Shown: positions 1-14,700 of the stretch, in pieces
How positions within the stretch are numbered: the stretch's first letter is position 1
How the letters are laid out: each line of letters begins with the position of its first letter
From: Petrolisthes cinctipes
Lineage: Eukaryota; Arthropoda; Malacostraca; Decapoda; Porcellanidae
NCBI GenBank assembly: GCA_033782935.1
Contig: JAWQEG010000486.1
Location: forward strand, 3,472,001-3,536,000
Length of the DNA stretch: 64,000 nt
Direction: 5' to 3'
Notes under the pieces: model-generated
What the model was told of the DNA's origin: nothing
The model's database searches: none
What the model saw: the letters and a program-made list of their open reading frames with translations, nothing else
Position numbers and translations under genes: made by a program

Positions 1-1368
1 CTAAGTAGGCATGTAAAGATCACTTCAGGGACCCCAAAATATCGAATTTTCGGGTGTTTTGAACATGAAAGTGAGATATAAACGGGTACAGAAGATGCAT
101 GCACATATCGACTTTTGGGCACCTAAAATATCGATTTTGAGCATGTTTTGGGTCTGTATCTTGAAAACATTCTAACAAGGAGTAGGGATGTACAGATTGC
201 TTCTAGGACCCAAAAATACCGAATTTTCGGGTGTTTTGAGCCTGAATTTGTGATATAAACAGGTCCAGAAGATGCATGCAAATATTGACTTTTGGCACCT
301 AAAATATCGATTTTAGCATGTTTTGGGCCTGTATTTTGAAAATACTCTAACTAGGAGTAGGCATGTACAGATCGCTTCTGGGACCCAAAAATATCGAATT
401 TTCGGGTGTTTTGAGCCAGAATTTGAGATATAAACGGGTACAGAAGATGCATGCACATATCGACTTTGGACACTTAAAATATCGATTTTTAGCATGTTTT
501 GAGCCTATATTTTGAAAACATTCTAGCACTGACTAGACATGTACAGATCGCTTCTGGGAAACAAAATTATCGAATTTCCGGGTGTTTTGAGGTTGAATTT
601 GAGATATAAACGGGAGCAGAAGATGCATACACATGTTGACTTTGGGCACCTAAAATATCGATTTTCAGCATGTTTTGGGCCTGCATCTGAGTAGGCATGT
701 ACAGATCGCTTCTTGGACCCCAAAATATCGAATTTTCGGGTGTTTTGGGCCTGAATTTGAGATATCGATTTTGGGCACCTAAAATATCGATTTTTAGCAT
801 GTTTTGGGCCTATATTTTGAAAATATTCTAGCACTAAGTAGGCATGCCGTACAGATCGCTTCTGTTACCCAAAAATATCGAATTTTCGGGTGTTTTGAGC
901 CTGAATTTGAGATATAAACGGGTACAGAAGATGCATGCACATATCGACTTTGGACACTTAAAATATCGATTTTTAGCATGTTTTGAGCCTATATTTTGAA
1001 AACATTCTAGCACTGACTAGACATGTACAGATCGCTTCTGGGACCCAAAATTATCGAATTTTCTGGTGTTTTGAGGTTGAATTTGAGATATAAACGAGTG
1101 CAGAAGATGCATACCCATGTTGACTTTGGGCACCTAAAATATCGATTTTTAGCATGTTTTGGGCCTGCATCTGAGTAGGCATGTATAGATCGCTTCTGGG
1201 ACCCCACAATATCGAATTTTCGGGTGTTTGTAGCCTGAATTTAAGATATAAACGGGTACAGAAGATGCATGCACATATCGACTTTTTGGCACCGAAATGA
1301 TCGATTTTCAGTATGTTTTGGGCCTGTATTTTGGAAATACTCTAACACGGAGTAGGCATGTACAGATC
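1..1368. repeat. Large satellite segment duplicated at 5693-7060 (offset 5692)
   Basis: The segment beginning CTAAGTAGGCATGTAAAG at 1 recurs at 5693 with nearly every private variant retained. Shared variants include the unusual GAACATGAAAGTGAG and the inserted GCATGCCGTACAG near 844 and 6536. Similarity drops to the general satellite level near 1368/7060. A third version at about 3541-4590 matches the same stretch but lacks the monomer at about 347-522, so its offset changes from 3540 to 3364. Confidence 0.85.
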
Positions 1369-4300
1369 GCTTCTGGGACCCAAAAATATCGAATTTTCGG
1401 GTGTTTTGAGGTTGAATTTGGGATATAAACGGGTACAGAAGATGCATGCACATATCGACTTTTTTTCACCTAAAAGATCGATTTTCAGTATGTTTTGGGC
1501 CTGTATTTTGAAAATACTCTAACACGGAGAAGGCATGTACAGTTCGCTTCTGGGACCCCAAAATATCGAATTTTTGGGTGTTTTGGGCCTGAATTTGAAA
1601 TATCGACTTTGGGCACCTAAAATATCGATTTTTAGCATGTTTTGGGCCTATATTTTGAAAATATTCTAGCACTGTGTAGGCATGTACAGATCGCTTCTGG
1701 GACCCCAAAATATCGAATTTTCGGGTGTTTTGAGCCTGAATTTGAGATATAAACGGGTACAGAAAATGCATGCACATATCGACTTTTGGGCACCTAAAAT
1801 ATCAATTTCGAGCATGTTTTGGGTCTGTATCTTGAAAACATTCTAACTAGGAGTAGGGATGTACAGATCGCTTCTAGGACCCAAAAATACCGAATTTTCT
1901 GGTGTTTTGAGCCTGAATTTGAGATTGAGATATAAACAGGTACAGAAGATGCATGCACATATTGACTTTGGGCACATAAAATATCGATTTTCAGCTTGTT
2001 TTGGGCCTGTATTTTGAAAATACTCTAACTAGGAGTAGGGATGTACAGATCGATTCTAGGACCCAAAAATACCGAATTTTCGGGTTTTTTGAGCCTGAAT
2101 TTGAGATATAAACAGGTACAGAAGATGCATGCACATATTGACTTTGGGCACCTAAAATATCGATTTTTAGCATGTTTTGGGCCTGTATTTTGGAAATACT
2201 CTAACTAGGGGTAGGCATGTACAGATAGCTTCTGGGACCCAAAAATATCGAATTTTCAGGAGTTTTGAGCCTGAATTTGAGATATAAACGGGTACAGAAG
2301 ATGCATGCACATATCGACTTTGGACACTTAAAATATCGATTTTTAGCACGTTTTGAGCCTATATTTTGAAAAAATTCTAGCACTGAGTAGGCAAGTACAG
2401 ATCGCTTCTGGGACCCAAAAATATCGAATTTTCCGGTGTTTTGAGGTTGAATTTGGGATATAAACGGGTACAGAAGATGCATACACATATCGACTTTTGG
2501 GCACCTAAAAGATCGATTGTCAGTATGTTTTGGGCCTGTATATTGAAAATACTCTAACACGGAGTAGGCATGTACAGATCGCTTCTGGGACCCCAAAATA
2601 TCGAATTTTTGGGTGTTTTGGGCCTGAATTTGAGGTATCGAATTTGGGCACCTAAAATATCGGTTTTTAGCATGTTTTGGGCCTATATTTTGAAAATATT
2701 CTAGCACTGAGTAGGCATGTACAGATCGCTTCTGGGACCCCAAAATATCCAATTTTCGGGTGTTTTGAGCCTGAATTTGAGATATAAACGGGTACAGAAG
2801 ATGCATGCACATATTGACTTTTGGGCACCTAAAATATCGATTTTGAGCATGTTTTGGGCCTGTATTTTGAAAATACTCTAACTAGGAGTAGGCATGTACA
2901 GATCGCTTCTGGGACCCAAAAATATCGAATTTTCGTGTGTTTTCAGCCTGAATTTGAGATATAAACGGGTACAGAAGTGCATGCACATATCGACTTTGGA
3001 CACTTAAAATATCGATTTTTAGCCTGTTTTGAGTCTATATTTTGAAAACATTCTAGCACTGACTAGACATGTACAGATCGCCTCTGGGACCCAAAATTAT
3101 CGAATTTTCGGGTGTTTTGAGGTTGAATTTGAGATATAAACGAGTTCAGAAGATGCATACACATGTTGACTTTGGGTACTTAAGATATCGATTTTCAGCA
3201 TGTTTTGGGCCTGCATCTGAGTAGGCATGTACAGATCGCTTCTGGGACCCGAAAATATCGAATTTTCGGGTGTTTGGAGATTGAATTTGAGATATAAACG
3301 GGTACAGAAGATGCATGCACATATCGACTTTTGGGCACCTAAAAGATCGATTTTCAGTATGTTTTGGGCCTGTATTTTGAAAATACTCTAACACGGAGTA
3401 GGCATGTACAGTTCGCTTCTGGGACCCCAAAATATCGAATTTTCAGGTGTTTTGGGCCTGAATTTGAGATATCGATTTTGGGCACCTAAAATATCGATTA
3501 TTAGCATGTTTTGGGCCTATATTTTGAAAATATTCTAGCACTAAGTAGGCATGTAAAGATCACTTCAGGGACCCCAAAATATCGAATTTTCGGGTGTTTT
3601 GAGCCTGAAAGTGAGATATAAACGGGTACAGAAGATGCATGCACATATCGACTTTTGGGCACCTAAAATATCGATTTTGAGCATGTTTTGGGTCTGTATC
3701 TTGAAAACATTCTAACTAGGAGTAGGGATGTACCGATCGCTTCTAGGACCCAAAAATACCGAATTTTCGGGTGTTTTGAGCCTGAATTTGAGATATAAAC
3801 AGGTCCAGAAGATGCATGCAAATATTGACTTTGGGCACCTAAAATATCGATTTTAGCATGTTTTGGGCCTGTATTTTGAAAATACTCTAACTAGGAGTAG
3901 GCATGTACAGATCGCTTCTGGGAAACAAAATTATCGAATTTCCGGGTGTTTTGAGGTTGAATTTGAGATATAAACGGGAGCAGAAGATGCATACACATGT
4001 TGACTTTGGGCACCTAAAATATCGATTTTCAGCATGTTTTGGGCCTGCATCTGAGTAGGCATGTACAGATCGCTTCTGGGACCCCAAAATATCGAAGTTT
4101 CCGGTGTTTTGGGGCTGAATTTGAGATATCGATTTTGGGCACCTAAAATATCGATTTTTAGCATGTCTTGGGCCTATATTTTGAAAATATTCTAGCACTA
4201 AGTAGGCATGCCGTACAGATCGCTTCTGTTACCCAAAAATATCGAATTTTCGGGTGTTTTGAGCCTGAATTTGAGATATAAACGGGTACAGAAGATGCAT

Positions 4301-5796
4301 GCACATATCGACTTTGGACACTTAAAATATCGATTTTTAGCATGTTTTGAGCCTATATTTTGAAAACATTCTAGCACTGACTAGACATGTACAGATCGCT
4401 TCTGGGACCCAAAATTATCGAATTTTCGGGTGTTTTGAGGTTGAATTTGAGATATAAACGAGTGCAGAAGATGCATACCCATGTTGACTTTGGGCACCTA
4501 AAATATCGATTTTTAGCATGTTTTGGGCCTGCATCTGAGTAGGCATGTACAGATCGCTTCTGGGACCCCAAAATATCGAATTTTCGGGTGTTTGTAGCCT
4601 GAATTTAAGATATAAACGGGTATAGAAGATGCATGCACATATCGACTTTTTGGCACCAAAATGATCGATTTTCAGTATGTTTTGGGCCTGTATTTTGGAA
4701 ATACTCTAACACGGAGTAGGCATGTACAGTTCGCTTCTGGGACCCCAAAATATCGAATTTTCGGATGTTTTGGGCCTGAATTTGAGATATCGACTTTGGG
4801 CACCTAAAATATCGGTTTTTAGCATGTTTTGGGCCTATATTTTGAAAATATTCTAGCACTGAGTAGGCATGTACAGATCGCTTCTGGGACCCCAAAATAT
4901 TCAATTTTCGGGTGTTTTGAGCCTGAATTTGAGATATAAACGGGTACAGAAGATGCATGCACATATTGACTTTTGGGCACCTAAAATATCGATTTTGAGC
5001 ATGTTTTGGGCCTATATTTTGAAAATACTCTAACTAGGAGTAGGCATGTACAGATTGCTTCTGGGACCCAAAAATATCGAATTTTCGGGTGTTTTCAGCC
5101 TGAATTTGAGATTTAAACGGGTACAGAAGTGCATGCACATATCGACTTTGGACACTTAAAATATCGATTTTTAGCCTGTTTTGAGCCTATATTTTGAAAA
5201 CATTCTAGCACTGACTAGACATGTACAGATCGCCTCTGGGACCCAAAATTATCGAATTTTCGGGTGTTTTGAGGTTGAATTTGAGATATAAACGAGTTCA
5301 GAAGATGCATACACATGTTGACTTTGGGTACCTAAAATATCGATTTTCAGCATGTTTTGGGCCTGCATCTGAGTAGGCATGTACAGATCGCTTCTGGGAC
5401 CCCAAAATATCGAATTTTCGGGTGTTTGGAGCCTGAATTTGAGATATAAACGGGTACAGAAGATGCATGCACATATCGACTTTTGGGCACCTAAAAGATC
5501 GATTTTCAGTATGTTTTGGGCCTGTATTTTGAAAATACTCTAACACGGAGTAGGCATGTACAGTTCGCTTCTGGGACCCCAAAATTTCGAATTTTCAGGT
5601 GTTTTGGGCCTGAATTTGAGATATCGATTATGGACACCTAAAATATCGATTATTAGCATGTTTTGGGCCTATATTTTGAAAATATTCTAGCACTAAGTAG
5701 GCATGTAAAGATCACTTCAGGGACCCCAAAATATCGAATTTTCGGGTGTTTTGAACATGAAAGTGAGATATAAACGGGTACAGAAGATGCATGCAC

Positions 5797-7860
5797 ATAT
5801 CGACTTTTGGGCACCTAAAATATCGATTTTGAGCATGTTTTGGGTCTGTATCTTGAAAACATTCTAACAAGGAGTAGGGATGTACAGATCGCTTCTAGGA
5901 CCCAAAAATACCGAATTTTCGGGTGTTTTGAGCCTGAATTTGTGATATAAACAGGTCCAGAAGATGCATGCAAATATTGACTTTTGGCACCTAAAATATC
6001 GATTTTAGCATGTTTTGGGCCTGTATTTTGAAAATACTCTAACTAGGAGTAGGCATGTACAGATCGCTTCTGGGACCCAAAAATATCGAATTTTCGGGTG
6101 TTTTGAGCCAGAATTTGAGATATAAACGGGTACAGAAGATGCATGCACATATCGACTTTGGACACTTAAAATATCGATTTTTAGCATGTTTTGAGCCTAT
6201 ATTTTGAAAACATTCTAGCACTGACTAGACATGTACAGATCGCTTCTGGGAAACAAAATTATCGAATTTCCGGGTGTTTTGAGGTTGAATTTGAGATATA
6301 AACGGGAGCAGAAGATGCATACACATGTTGACTTTGGGCACCTAAAATATCGATTTTCAGCATGTTTTGGGCCTGCATCTGAGTAGGCATGTACAGATCG
6401 CTTCTTGGACCCCAAAATATCGAATTTTCGGGTGTTTTGGGCCTGAATTTGAGATATCGATTTTGGGCACCTAAAATATCGATTTTTAGCATGTTTTGGG
6501 CCTATATTTTGAAAATATTCTAGCACTAAGTAGGCATGCCGTACAGATCGCTTCTGTTACCCAAAAATATCGAATTTTCGGGTGTTTTGAGCCTGAATTT
6601 GAGATATAAACGGGTACAGAAGATGCATGCACATATCGACTTTGGACACTTAAAATATCGATTTTTAGCATGTTTTGAGCCTATATTTTGAAAACATTCT
6701 AGCACTGACTAGACATGTACAGATCGCTTCTGGGACCCAAAATTATCGAATTTTCGGGTGTTTTGAGGTTGAATTTGAGATATAAACGAGTGCAGAAGAT
6801 GCATACCCATGTTGACTTTGGGCACCTAAAATATCGATTTTTAGCATGTTTTGGGCCTGCATCTGAGTAGGCATGTACAGATCGCTTCTGGGACCCCACA
6901 ATATCGAATTTTCGGGTGTTTGTAGCCTGAATTTAAGATATAAACGGGTACAGAAGATGCATGCACATATCGACTTTTTGGCACCGAAATGATCGATTTT
7001 CAGTATGTTTTGGGCCTGTATTTTGGAAATACTCTAACACGGAGTAGGCATGTACAGATCGATTCTAGGACCCCAAAATACCGAATTTTCAGGTGTTTTG
7101 AGCCTGAATTTGAGATATAAACAGGTACAGAAGATGCATGCACATATTGACTTAGGGCACCTAAAATATCGATTTTCAGCATGTTTTGGGCCTATATTTT
7201 GAAAATATTTTAGCACTGAGTAGGGATGTACAGATCGCTTCTGGGACCCCAGATAATCGAATTTTCGGGTGTTTGGAGCCTGAATTTGATATATAAACGG
7301 ATACAGAAGATGCATGCACATATCGACTTTTGGGCACCTAAAATATCGATTTTGAGCATGTTTTAAGTCTGTATCTTGAAAACATTCTAACTAGGAGTAG
7401 GGATGTACAGATCGATTCTAGGACCCCAAAATACCGAATTTTCGGGTGTTTTGAGCCTGAATTTGAGATATAAACAGGTACAAAAGATGCATGCACATAT
7501 TGACTTTGGGCACCTAAAATATCGATTTTCAGCATGTTTTACGCCTGTATTTTTAAAATACTCTTACTAGGAGTAGGCATGTACAGATCGCTTCTGGGAC
7601 CCAAAAATATCGAATTTTCGGGTGTTTTGGGCCAGAATTTAAGATATACATTTTGGGCACCTAAAATATCGATTTTTAGCATGTTTTGGGCCTATATTTT
7701 GAAAATATTCTAGCACTAAGTAGGCATGTACAGATCACTTCTGGGACCCCAAAATATCGAATTTTCGGGTGTTTTGAGCCTGAACTTGAGATATAAAAGG
7801 GTACAGATGATGCATGCACATATCGACTTTGGACACTTAAAATATCGATTTTTAGCATGT
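5797..7860. repeat. Satellite segment duplicated at 10200-12263 (offset 4403)
   Basis: About 2.06 kb with constant offset 4403 shares private variants. These include GCATGCCGTACAG (6536 and 10939), the GATAATCGAATT change (7252 and 11655) and the 'tttacgcctgtatt' variant (7538 and 11940). The first part overlaps the 1-1368 / 5693-7060 duplication, so the same source block exists in at least three places in the left arm. Confidence 0.83.
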
Positions 7861-7879
7861 TTTGAGCGTATATTTTAAA

Positions 7880-8775
7880 AAAATTCTAGCACTGAGTAGG
7901 CATGTACGGATCGCTTCTTGGATCCAAAAATATCGAATTTTCGGGTGTTTTGAGGTTGAATTTGGGATATAAACGGGTGCAGAAGATGCATACACATATT
8001 GACTTTGGTCACCAAAAATATCGATTTTCAGCTTGTTTTGGGCCTATTTTTTTAAAACATTCTAGCACTGACTAGACATGTACAGATCGCTTCTGGGACC
8101 CAAAATTATCGAATTTCTGGGTGTTTTGAGGTTGAATTTGAGATATAAACGAGTGCAGAAGATGAATACACATGTTGACTTTGGGCACCTGAAATATCGA
8201 TTTTTAGCATGTTTTGGGCCTATATTTTGAAAATATTCTAGCACTAAGTAGGCATGTACAGATCACTTCTGGGACCCCAAAATATCGAATTTTCGGGTGT
8301 TTTGAGACTGATTTTGAGATATAAACGGGTACAGAAGATGCATGCACAAATCTACTTTTGGGCACCTAAAATATCGATTTTGAGCATGTTTTGGGTCTGT
8401 ATCTTGAAAACATTCTAACTAGGAGTAGGGATGTACAGATCGCTTCTAGGGCCCAAAAATACCGAATTTTCAGGTGTTTTAAGCCAGAATTTAAGATATA
8501 AACTGGTACAAAAGATGCATGCACATATTGACTTTGGGCACCTAAAATATCGATTTTCAGCATGTTTTACGCCTGTATTTTGAAAATACTCTTACTAGGA
8601 GTAGGCATGTACAGATCGCTTCTGGAACCCAAAAATATCGAATTTTCGGGTGTTTTGAGCCTGAATTTGAGATATAAACGGGTACAGAAGATGCATGCAC
8701 ATATCGACTTTGGACACGTAAAATATCGATTTTTAGCATGTTTTGAGCCTATATTTTGAAAACATTCTAGCACTG
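7880..8775. repeat. Satellite segment duplicated at 14821-15716 (offset 6941)
   Basis: About 0.9 kb recurs at constant offset 6941, sharing rare variants such as GATGAATACACATGTTG and GCACAAATCTACTTTTG or its close relative. The flanking segment near 8790-9100 matches 15908-16220 at offset 7118, which is 6941 plus one monomer. One copy has therefore gained or lost exactly one repeat unit since duplication. Confidence 0.78.
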
Positions 8776-11700
8776 AGTAGGCATGTACAGTTCGCTTCTG
8801 GGACCCAAAAATATCGAATTTTCGGGTGTTTTGGGCCTGAATTTAAGATATACATTTTGGGCACCTAAAATATCGATTTTTAGCATATTTTGGGCCTATA
8901 TTTTGAAAATATTCTAGCGCTAAGTAGGCATGTACAGATCACTTCTGGGACCCCAAAATATCGAATTTTCAGGTTTTTTGAGAATGAATTTGAGATATAA
9001 ACGGGTACAGATGATGCATGCACATATCGACTTTGGACACTTAAAATATCGATTTTAAGCATGGTTTGAGCCTATATTTTGAAAAAATTCTAGCACTGAG
9101 TAGGCATGTAAAGATCGCTTCTTGGACCCCAAAATATCGAATTTTCGGGTGTTTGTAGCCTGAATTTAAGATATAAACGGGTATAGAAGATGCATGCACA
9201 TATCGACTTTTTTGCACCAAAATGATCGATTTTCAGTATGTTTTGGGCCTGTATTTTGGAAATACTCTAACACGGAGTAGGCATGTACAGTTCGCTTCTG
9301 GGACCCCAAAATATCGAATTTTCGGATGTTTTGGGCCTGAATTTGAGATATCGACTTTGGGCACCTAAAATATCGATTTTTAGCATGTTTTGGGCCTATA
9401 TTTTGAAAATATTCTAGCACTGAGTAGAGATTTACAGATCGCTTCTGGGACCCCAGAATATCGAATTTTCCGGTGTTTTGAGGTTGAATTTGGGATATAA
9501 ACGGGTGCAGAAGATGCATCCTCATATCGACTTTTGGGCACCTAAAAGATCGATTGTCAGTATGTTTTGGGCCTGTATATTGAAAATACTCTAACACGGA
9601 GTAGGCATGTACAGATCGCTTCTGGGACCCCAAAATATCGAATTTTTGGGTGTTTTGGGCCTGAATTTGATATATCGAATTTGGGCACCTAAAATATCGG
9701 TTTTTAGCATGTTTTGGGCCTATATTTTGAAAATATTCTAGCACCGAGTAGGCATGTACAGATCGCTTCTGGGACCCCAAAATATTCAATTTTCGGGTGT
9801 TTTGAGCCTGAATTTAAGATATAAACGGGTACAGAAGATGCATGCACATATTGACTTTTGGGCACCTAAAATATCGATTTTGAGCATATTTTGGGCCTGT
9901 ATTTTGAAAATACTCTAACTAGGAGTAGGGATGTACAGATCGCTTCTGGGACCCAAAAATATCGAATTTTCGGGTGTTTTCAGCCTGAATTTGAGATATA
10001 AACGGGTACAGAAGTGCATGCACATATCGACTTTGGACACTTAAAATATCGATTTTTAGCCTGTTTTGAGCCTATATTTTGAAAACATTCTAGCACTGAC
10101 TAGACATGTACAGATCGCCTCTGGGACCCAAAATTATCGATTTTTCGGGTGTTTTGAGGTTGAATTTGAGATATAAACGAGTTCAGAAGATGCATGCACA
10201 TATCGACTTTTGGGCACCTAAAATATCGATTTTGAGCATGTTTTGGGTCTGTATCTTGAAAACATTCTAACTAGTAGTAGGGATGTACAGATCGCTTCTA
10301 GGACCCAAAAATACCGAATTTTCGGGTGTTTTGAGCCTGAATTTGAGATATAAACAGGTCCAGAAGATGCATGCAAATATTGACTTTGGGCACCTAAAAT
10401 ATCGATTTTAGCATGTTTTGGGCCTGTATTTTGAAAATACTCTAACTAGGAGTAGGCATGTACAGATCGCTTCTGGGACCCAAAAATATCGAATTTTCGG
10501 GTGTTTTGAGCCAGAATTTGAGATATAAACGGGTACAGAAGATGCATGCACATATCGACTTTGGACACTTAAAATATCGATTTTTAGCATGTTTTGAGCC
10601 TATATTTTGAAAACATTCTAGCACTGACTAGACATGTACAGATCGCTTCTGGGAAAAAAAATTATCGAATTTCCGGGTGTTTTGAGGTTGAATTTGAGAT
10701 ATAAACGGGAGCAGAAGATGCATACACATGTTGACTTTCGGCACCTAAAATATCGATTTTCAGCATGTTTTGGGCCTGCATCTGAGTAGGCATGTACAGA
10801 TCGCTTCTGGGACCCCAAAATATCGAATTTTCGGGTGTTTTGGGCCTGAATTTGAGATATCGATTTTGGGCACCTAAAATATCGATTTTTAGCATGTTTT
10901 GGGCCTATATTTTGAAAATATTCTAGCACTAAGTAGGCATGCCGTACAGATCGCTTCTGTTACCCAAAAATATCGAATTTTCGGGTGTTTTGAGCCTGAA
11001 TTTGAGATATAAACGGGTACAGAAGATGCATGCACATATCGACTTTGGACACTTAAAATATCGATTTTTAGCATGTTTTGAGCCTATATTTTGAAAACAT
11101 TCTAGCACTGACTAGACATGTACAGATCGCTTCTGGGACCCAAAATTATCGAATTTTCGGGTGTTTTGAGGTTGAATTTGAGATATAAACGAGTGCAGAA
11201 GATGCATACCCATGTTGACTTTGGGCACCTAAAATATCGATTTTTAGCATGTTTTGGGCCTGCATCTGAGTAGGCATGTACAGATCGCTTCTGGGACACC
11301 AAAATATCGAATTTTCGGGTGTTTGTAGCCTGAATTTAAGATATAAACGGGTACAGAAGATGCATGCACATATCGACTTTTTGGCTCCAAAATGATCGAT
11401 TTTCAGTATGTTTTGGGCCTGTATTTTGGAAATACTCTAACACGGAGTAGGCATGTACAGATCGATTCTAGGACCCCAAAATACCGAATTTTCAGGTGTT
11501 TTTAGCCTGAATTTGAGATATAAACAGGTACAGAAGATGCATGCACATATTGACTTTGGGCACCTAAAATATCGATTTTCAGCATGTTTTGGGCCTATAT
11601 TTTGAAAATATTCTAGCACTGAGTAGGGATGTACAGATCGCTTCTGGGACCCCAGATAATCGAATTTTCGGGTGTTTGGAGCCTGAATTTGATATATAAA

Positions 11701-14700
11701 CGGATACAGAAGATGCAAGCACATATCGACTTTTGGGCACCTAAAATATCGATTTTGAGCATGTTTTAAGTCTGTATCTTGAAAACATTCTAACTAGGAG
11801 TAGGGATGTACAGATCGATTCTAGGACCCCAAAATACCGAATTTTCGGGTGTTTTGAGCCTGAATTTGAGATATAAACAGGTACAAAAGATGCATGCACA
11901 TATTGACTTTGGGCACCTAAAATATCGATTTTCAGCATGTTTTACGCCTGTATTTTGAAAATACTCTTACTAGGAGTAGGCATGTACAGATCGCTTCTGG
12001 GACCCAAAAATATCGAATTTTCGGGTGTTTTGGGCCTGAATTTAAGATATACATTTTGGGCACCTAAAATATCGATTTTTAGCATGTTTTGGGAATATAT
12101 TTTGAAAATATTCTAGCACTAAGTAGGCATGTACAGATCACTTCTGGGACCCCAAAATATCGAATTTTCGGGAGTTTTGAGCCTGAATTTGAGATATAAA
12201 AGGGTACAGATGATGCATGCACATATCGACTTTGGACACTTAAAATATCGATTTTTAGCATGTTTTGAGCGTATATTTTAAAAAAATTCTAGCACTGAGT
12301 AGGCATGTACAGATCGCTTCTTGGATCCAAAAATATCGAATTTTCGGGTGTTTTGAGGTTGAATTTGGGATATAAACGGGTGCAGAAGATGCATACACAT
12401 GTTGACTTTGGGCACCTGAAATATCGATTTTTAGCATGTTTTGGGCCTATATTTTGAAAATATTCTAGCACTATGTAGGCATGTACAGATCACTTCTGGG
12501 ACCCCAAAATATCCAATTTTCGGGTGTTTTGTGCCTGAATTTGAGATATAAACGGGTACAGAAGATGCATGCACAAATCTACTTTTGGGCACCTAAAATA
12601 TCGATTTTGAGCATTTTTTGGGTCTGTATCTTGAAAACATTCTAACTAGGAGTCTGGATGTACAGATCGCTTCTAGGACCCAAAAATACCTAATTTTCAG
12701 GTGTTTTGAGCCTGAATTTGAGATATAAACAGGTACAGAAGATGCATGCACATATTGACTTTGGGCACCTAAAATATCGATTTTCAGCATGTTTTGGGCC
12801 TGTATTTTGAAAATACTCTAACTAGGAGTAGGGATGTACAGATCGCTTCTAGGACACAAAAATACCGAATTTTCGGGTGTTTTGATCCAGAATTTAAGAT
12901 GTAAACAGGTACAGAAGATGCATGCACATATCGACTTTGGACACTTAAAATATCGATTTTTAGCATGTTTTGAGCCTATATTTTGAAAACATTCTAGCAC
13001 TGACTAGGCTTGTACAGATCGCTTCTGGGACCCAAAAATATCGAATTTTCGGGTGTTTTGAGGTTGAATTTGGGATATAAACGGGTACTGAAGATGCATG
13101 CACATATCGACTTTTGGGCACCTAAAAGATCGATTTTCCGTATGTTTTGGGCCTGTATTTTGAAAATACTCTAACACGGAGTAGGCATGTACAGTTCGCT
13201 TCTGGGACCCCAAAATATCGAATTTTCGGGTGTTTTGGGCCTGAATTTAAGATATACATTTTGGGCACCTAAAATATCGATTTTTAGCATGTTTTGGGCC
13301 TATATTTTGAAAATATTCTAGCACTAAGTAGGCATGTACAGATCACTTCTGGGACCCAAAAATATCGAATTTTCAGGTTTTTTGAGAATGAATTTGAGAT
13401 ATAAACGGGTACAGATGATGCATGCACATATCGACTTTGGACACTTAAAATATCGATTTTTAGCATGGTTTGATCCTATATTTTGAAAAAATTCTAGCAC
13501 TGAGTAGGCATGTACAGATCGCTTCTTGGACCCAAAAATATGGAATTTTCGGGTGTTTTGAGGTTGAATTTGAGATATAAACGAGTGCAGAAGATGCATA
13601 CCCATGTTGACTTTGGGCACCTAAAATATCGATTTTTAGCATGTTTTGGGCCTGCATCTGAGTAGGCATGTACAGATCGCTTCTGGGACCCCAAAATATC
13701 GAATTTTCGGGTGTTTGTAGCCTGAATTTAAGATATAAACAAGTACAGAAGATGCATGCACATATCGACTTTTTGGCACCAAAATGATCGATTTTCAGTA
13801 TGTTTTGGGCCTGTATTTTGGAAATACTCTAACACGGAGTAGGCATGTACAGTTCGCTTCTGGGACCCCAAAATATCGAATTTTCGGGTGTTTTGGGCCT
13901 GAATTTGAGATATCGACTTTGGGCACCTAAAATATCGATTTTTAGCATGTTTTGGGCCTATATTTTGAAAATATTCTAGCACTGAGTAGGGATGTACAGA
14001 TCGCTTCTGGGACCCCAGAATATCGAATTTTCGGGTGTTTGGAGCCTGAATTTGATATATAAACGGGTACAGAAGATGCATGCACATATCGACTTTTGGG
14101 CACCTAAAATATCGATTTTGAGCATGTTTTGGGTCTGTATCTTGAAAACATTCTAACTAGGAGTAGGGATGTACAGATCGATTCTAGGACCCCAAAATAC
14201 CGAATTTTCAGGTGTTTTGAGCCTGAATTTGAGATTTAACAGGTACAGAAGATGCATGCACATATTGACTTTGGGCACCTAAAATATCGATTTTCAGCAT
14301 GTTTTGGGCCTGTATTTTGAAAATACTCTAACTAGGAGTAGGGATGTACAGATCGCTTCTAGGACCCAAAAATACCGAATTTTCGGGTGTTTTGAGCCTG
14401 AATTTGAGATATAAACAGGTACAAAAGATGCATGCACATATTGACTTTGGGCACCTAAAATATCGATTTTCAGCATGTTTTACGCCTGTATTTTGAAAAT
14501 ACTCTTACTAGGAGTAGGCATATACAGATCACTTCTGGGACCCAAAAATATCGAATTTTCGGGTGTTTTGGGCCTGAATTTAAGATATACATTTTGGGCA
14601 CCTAAAATATCGATTTTTAGCATGTTTTGGGCCTATATTTTGAAAATATTCTAGCACTAAGTAGGCATGTACAGATCACTTCTGGGACCCCAAAATATCG

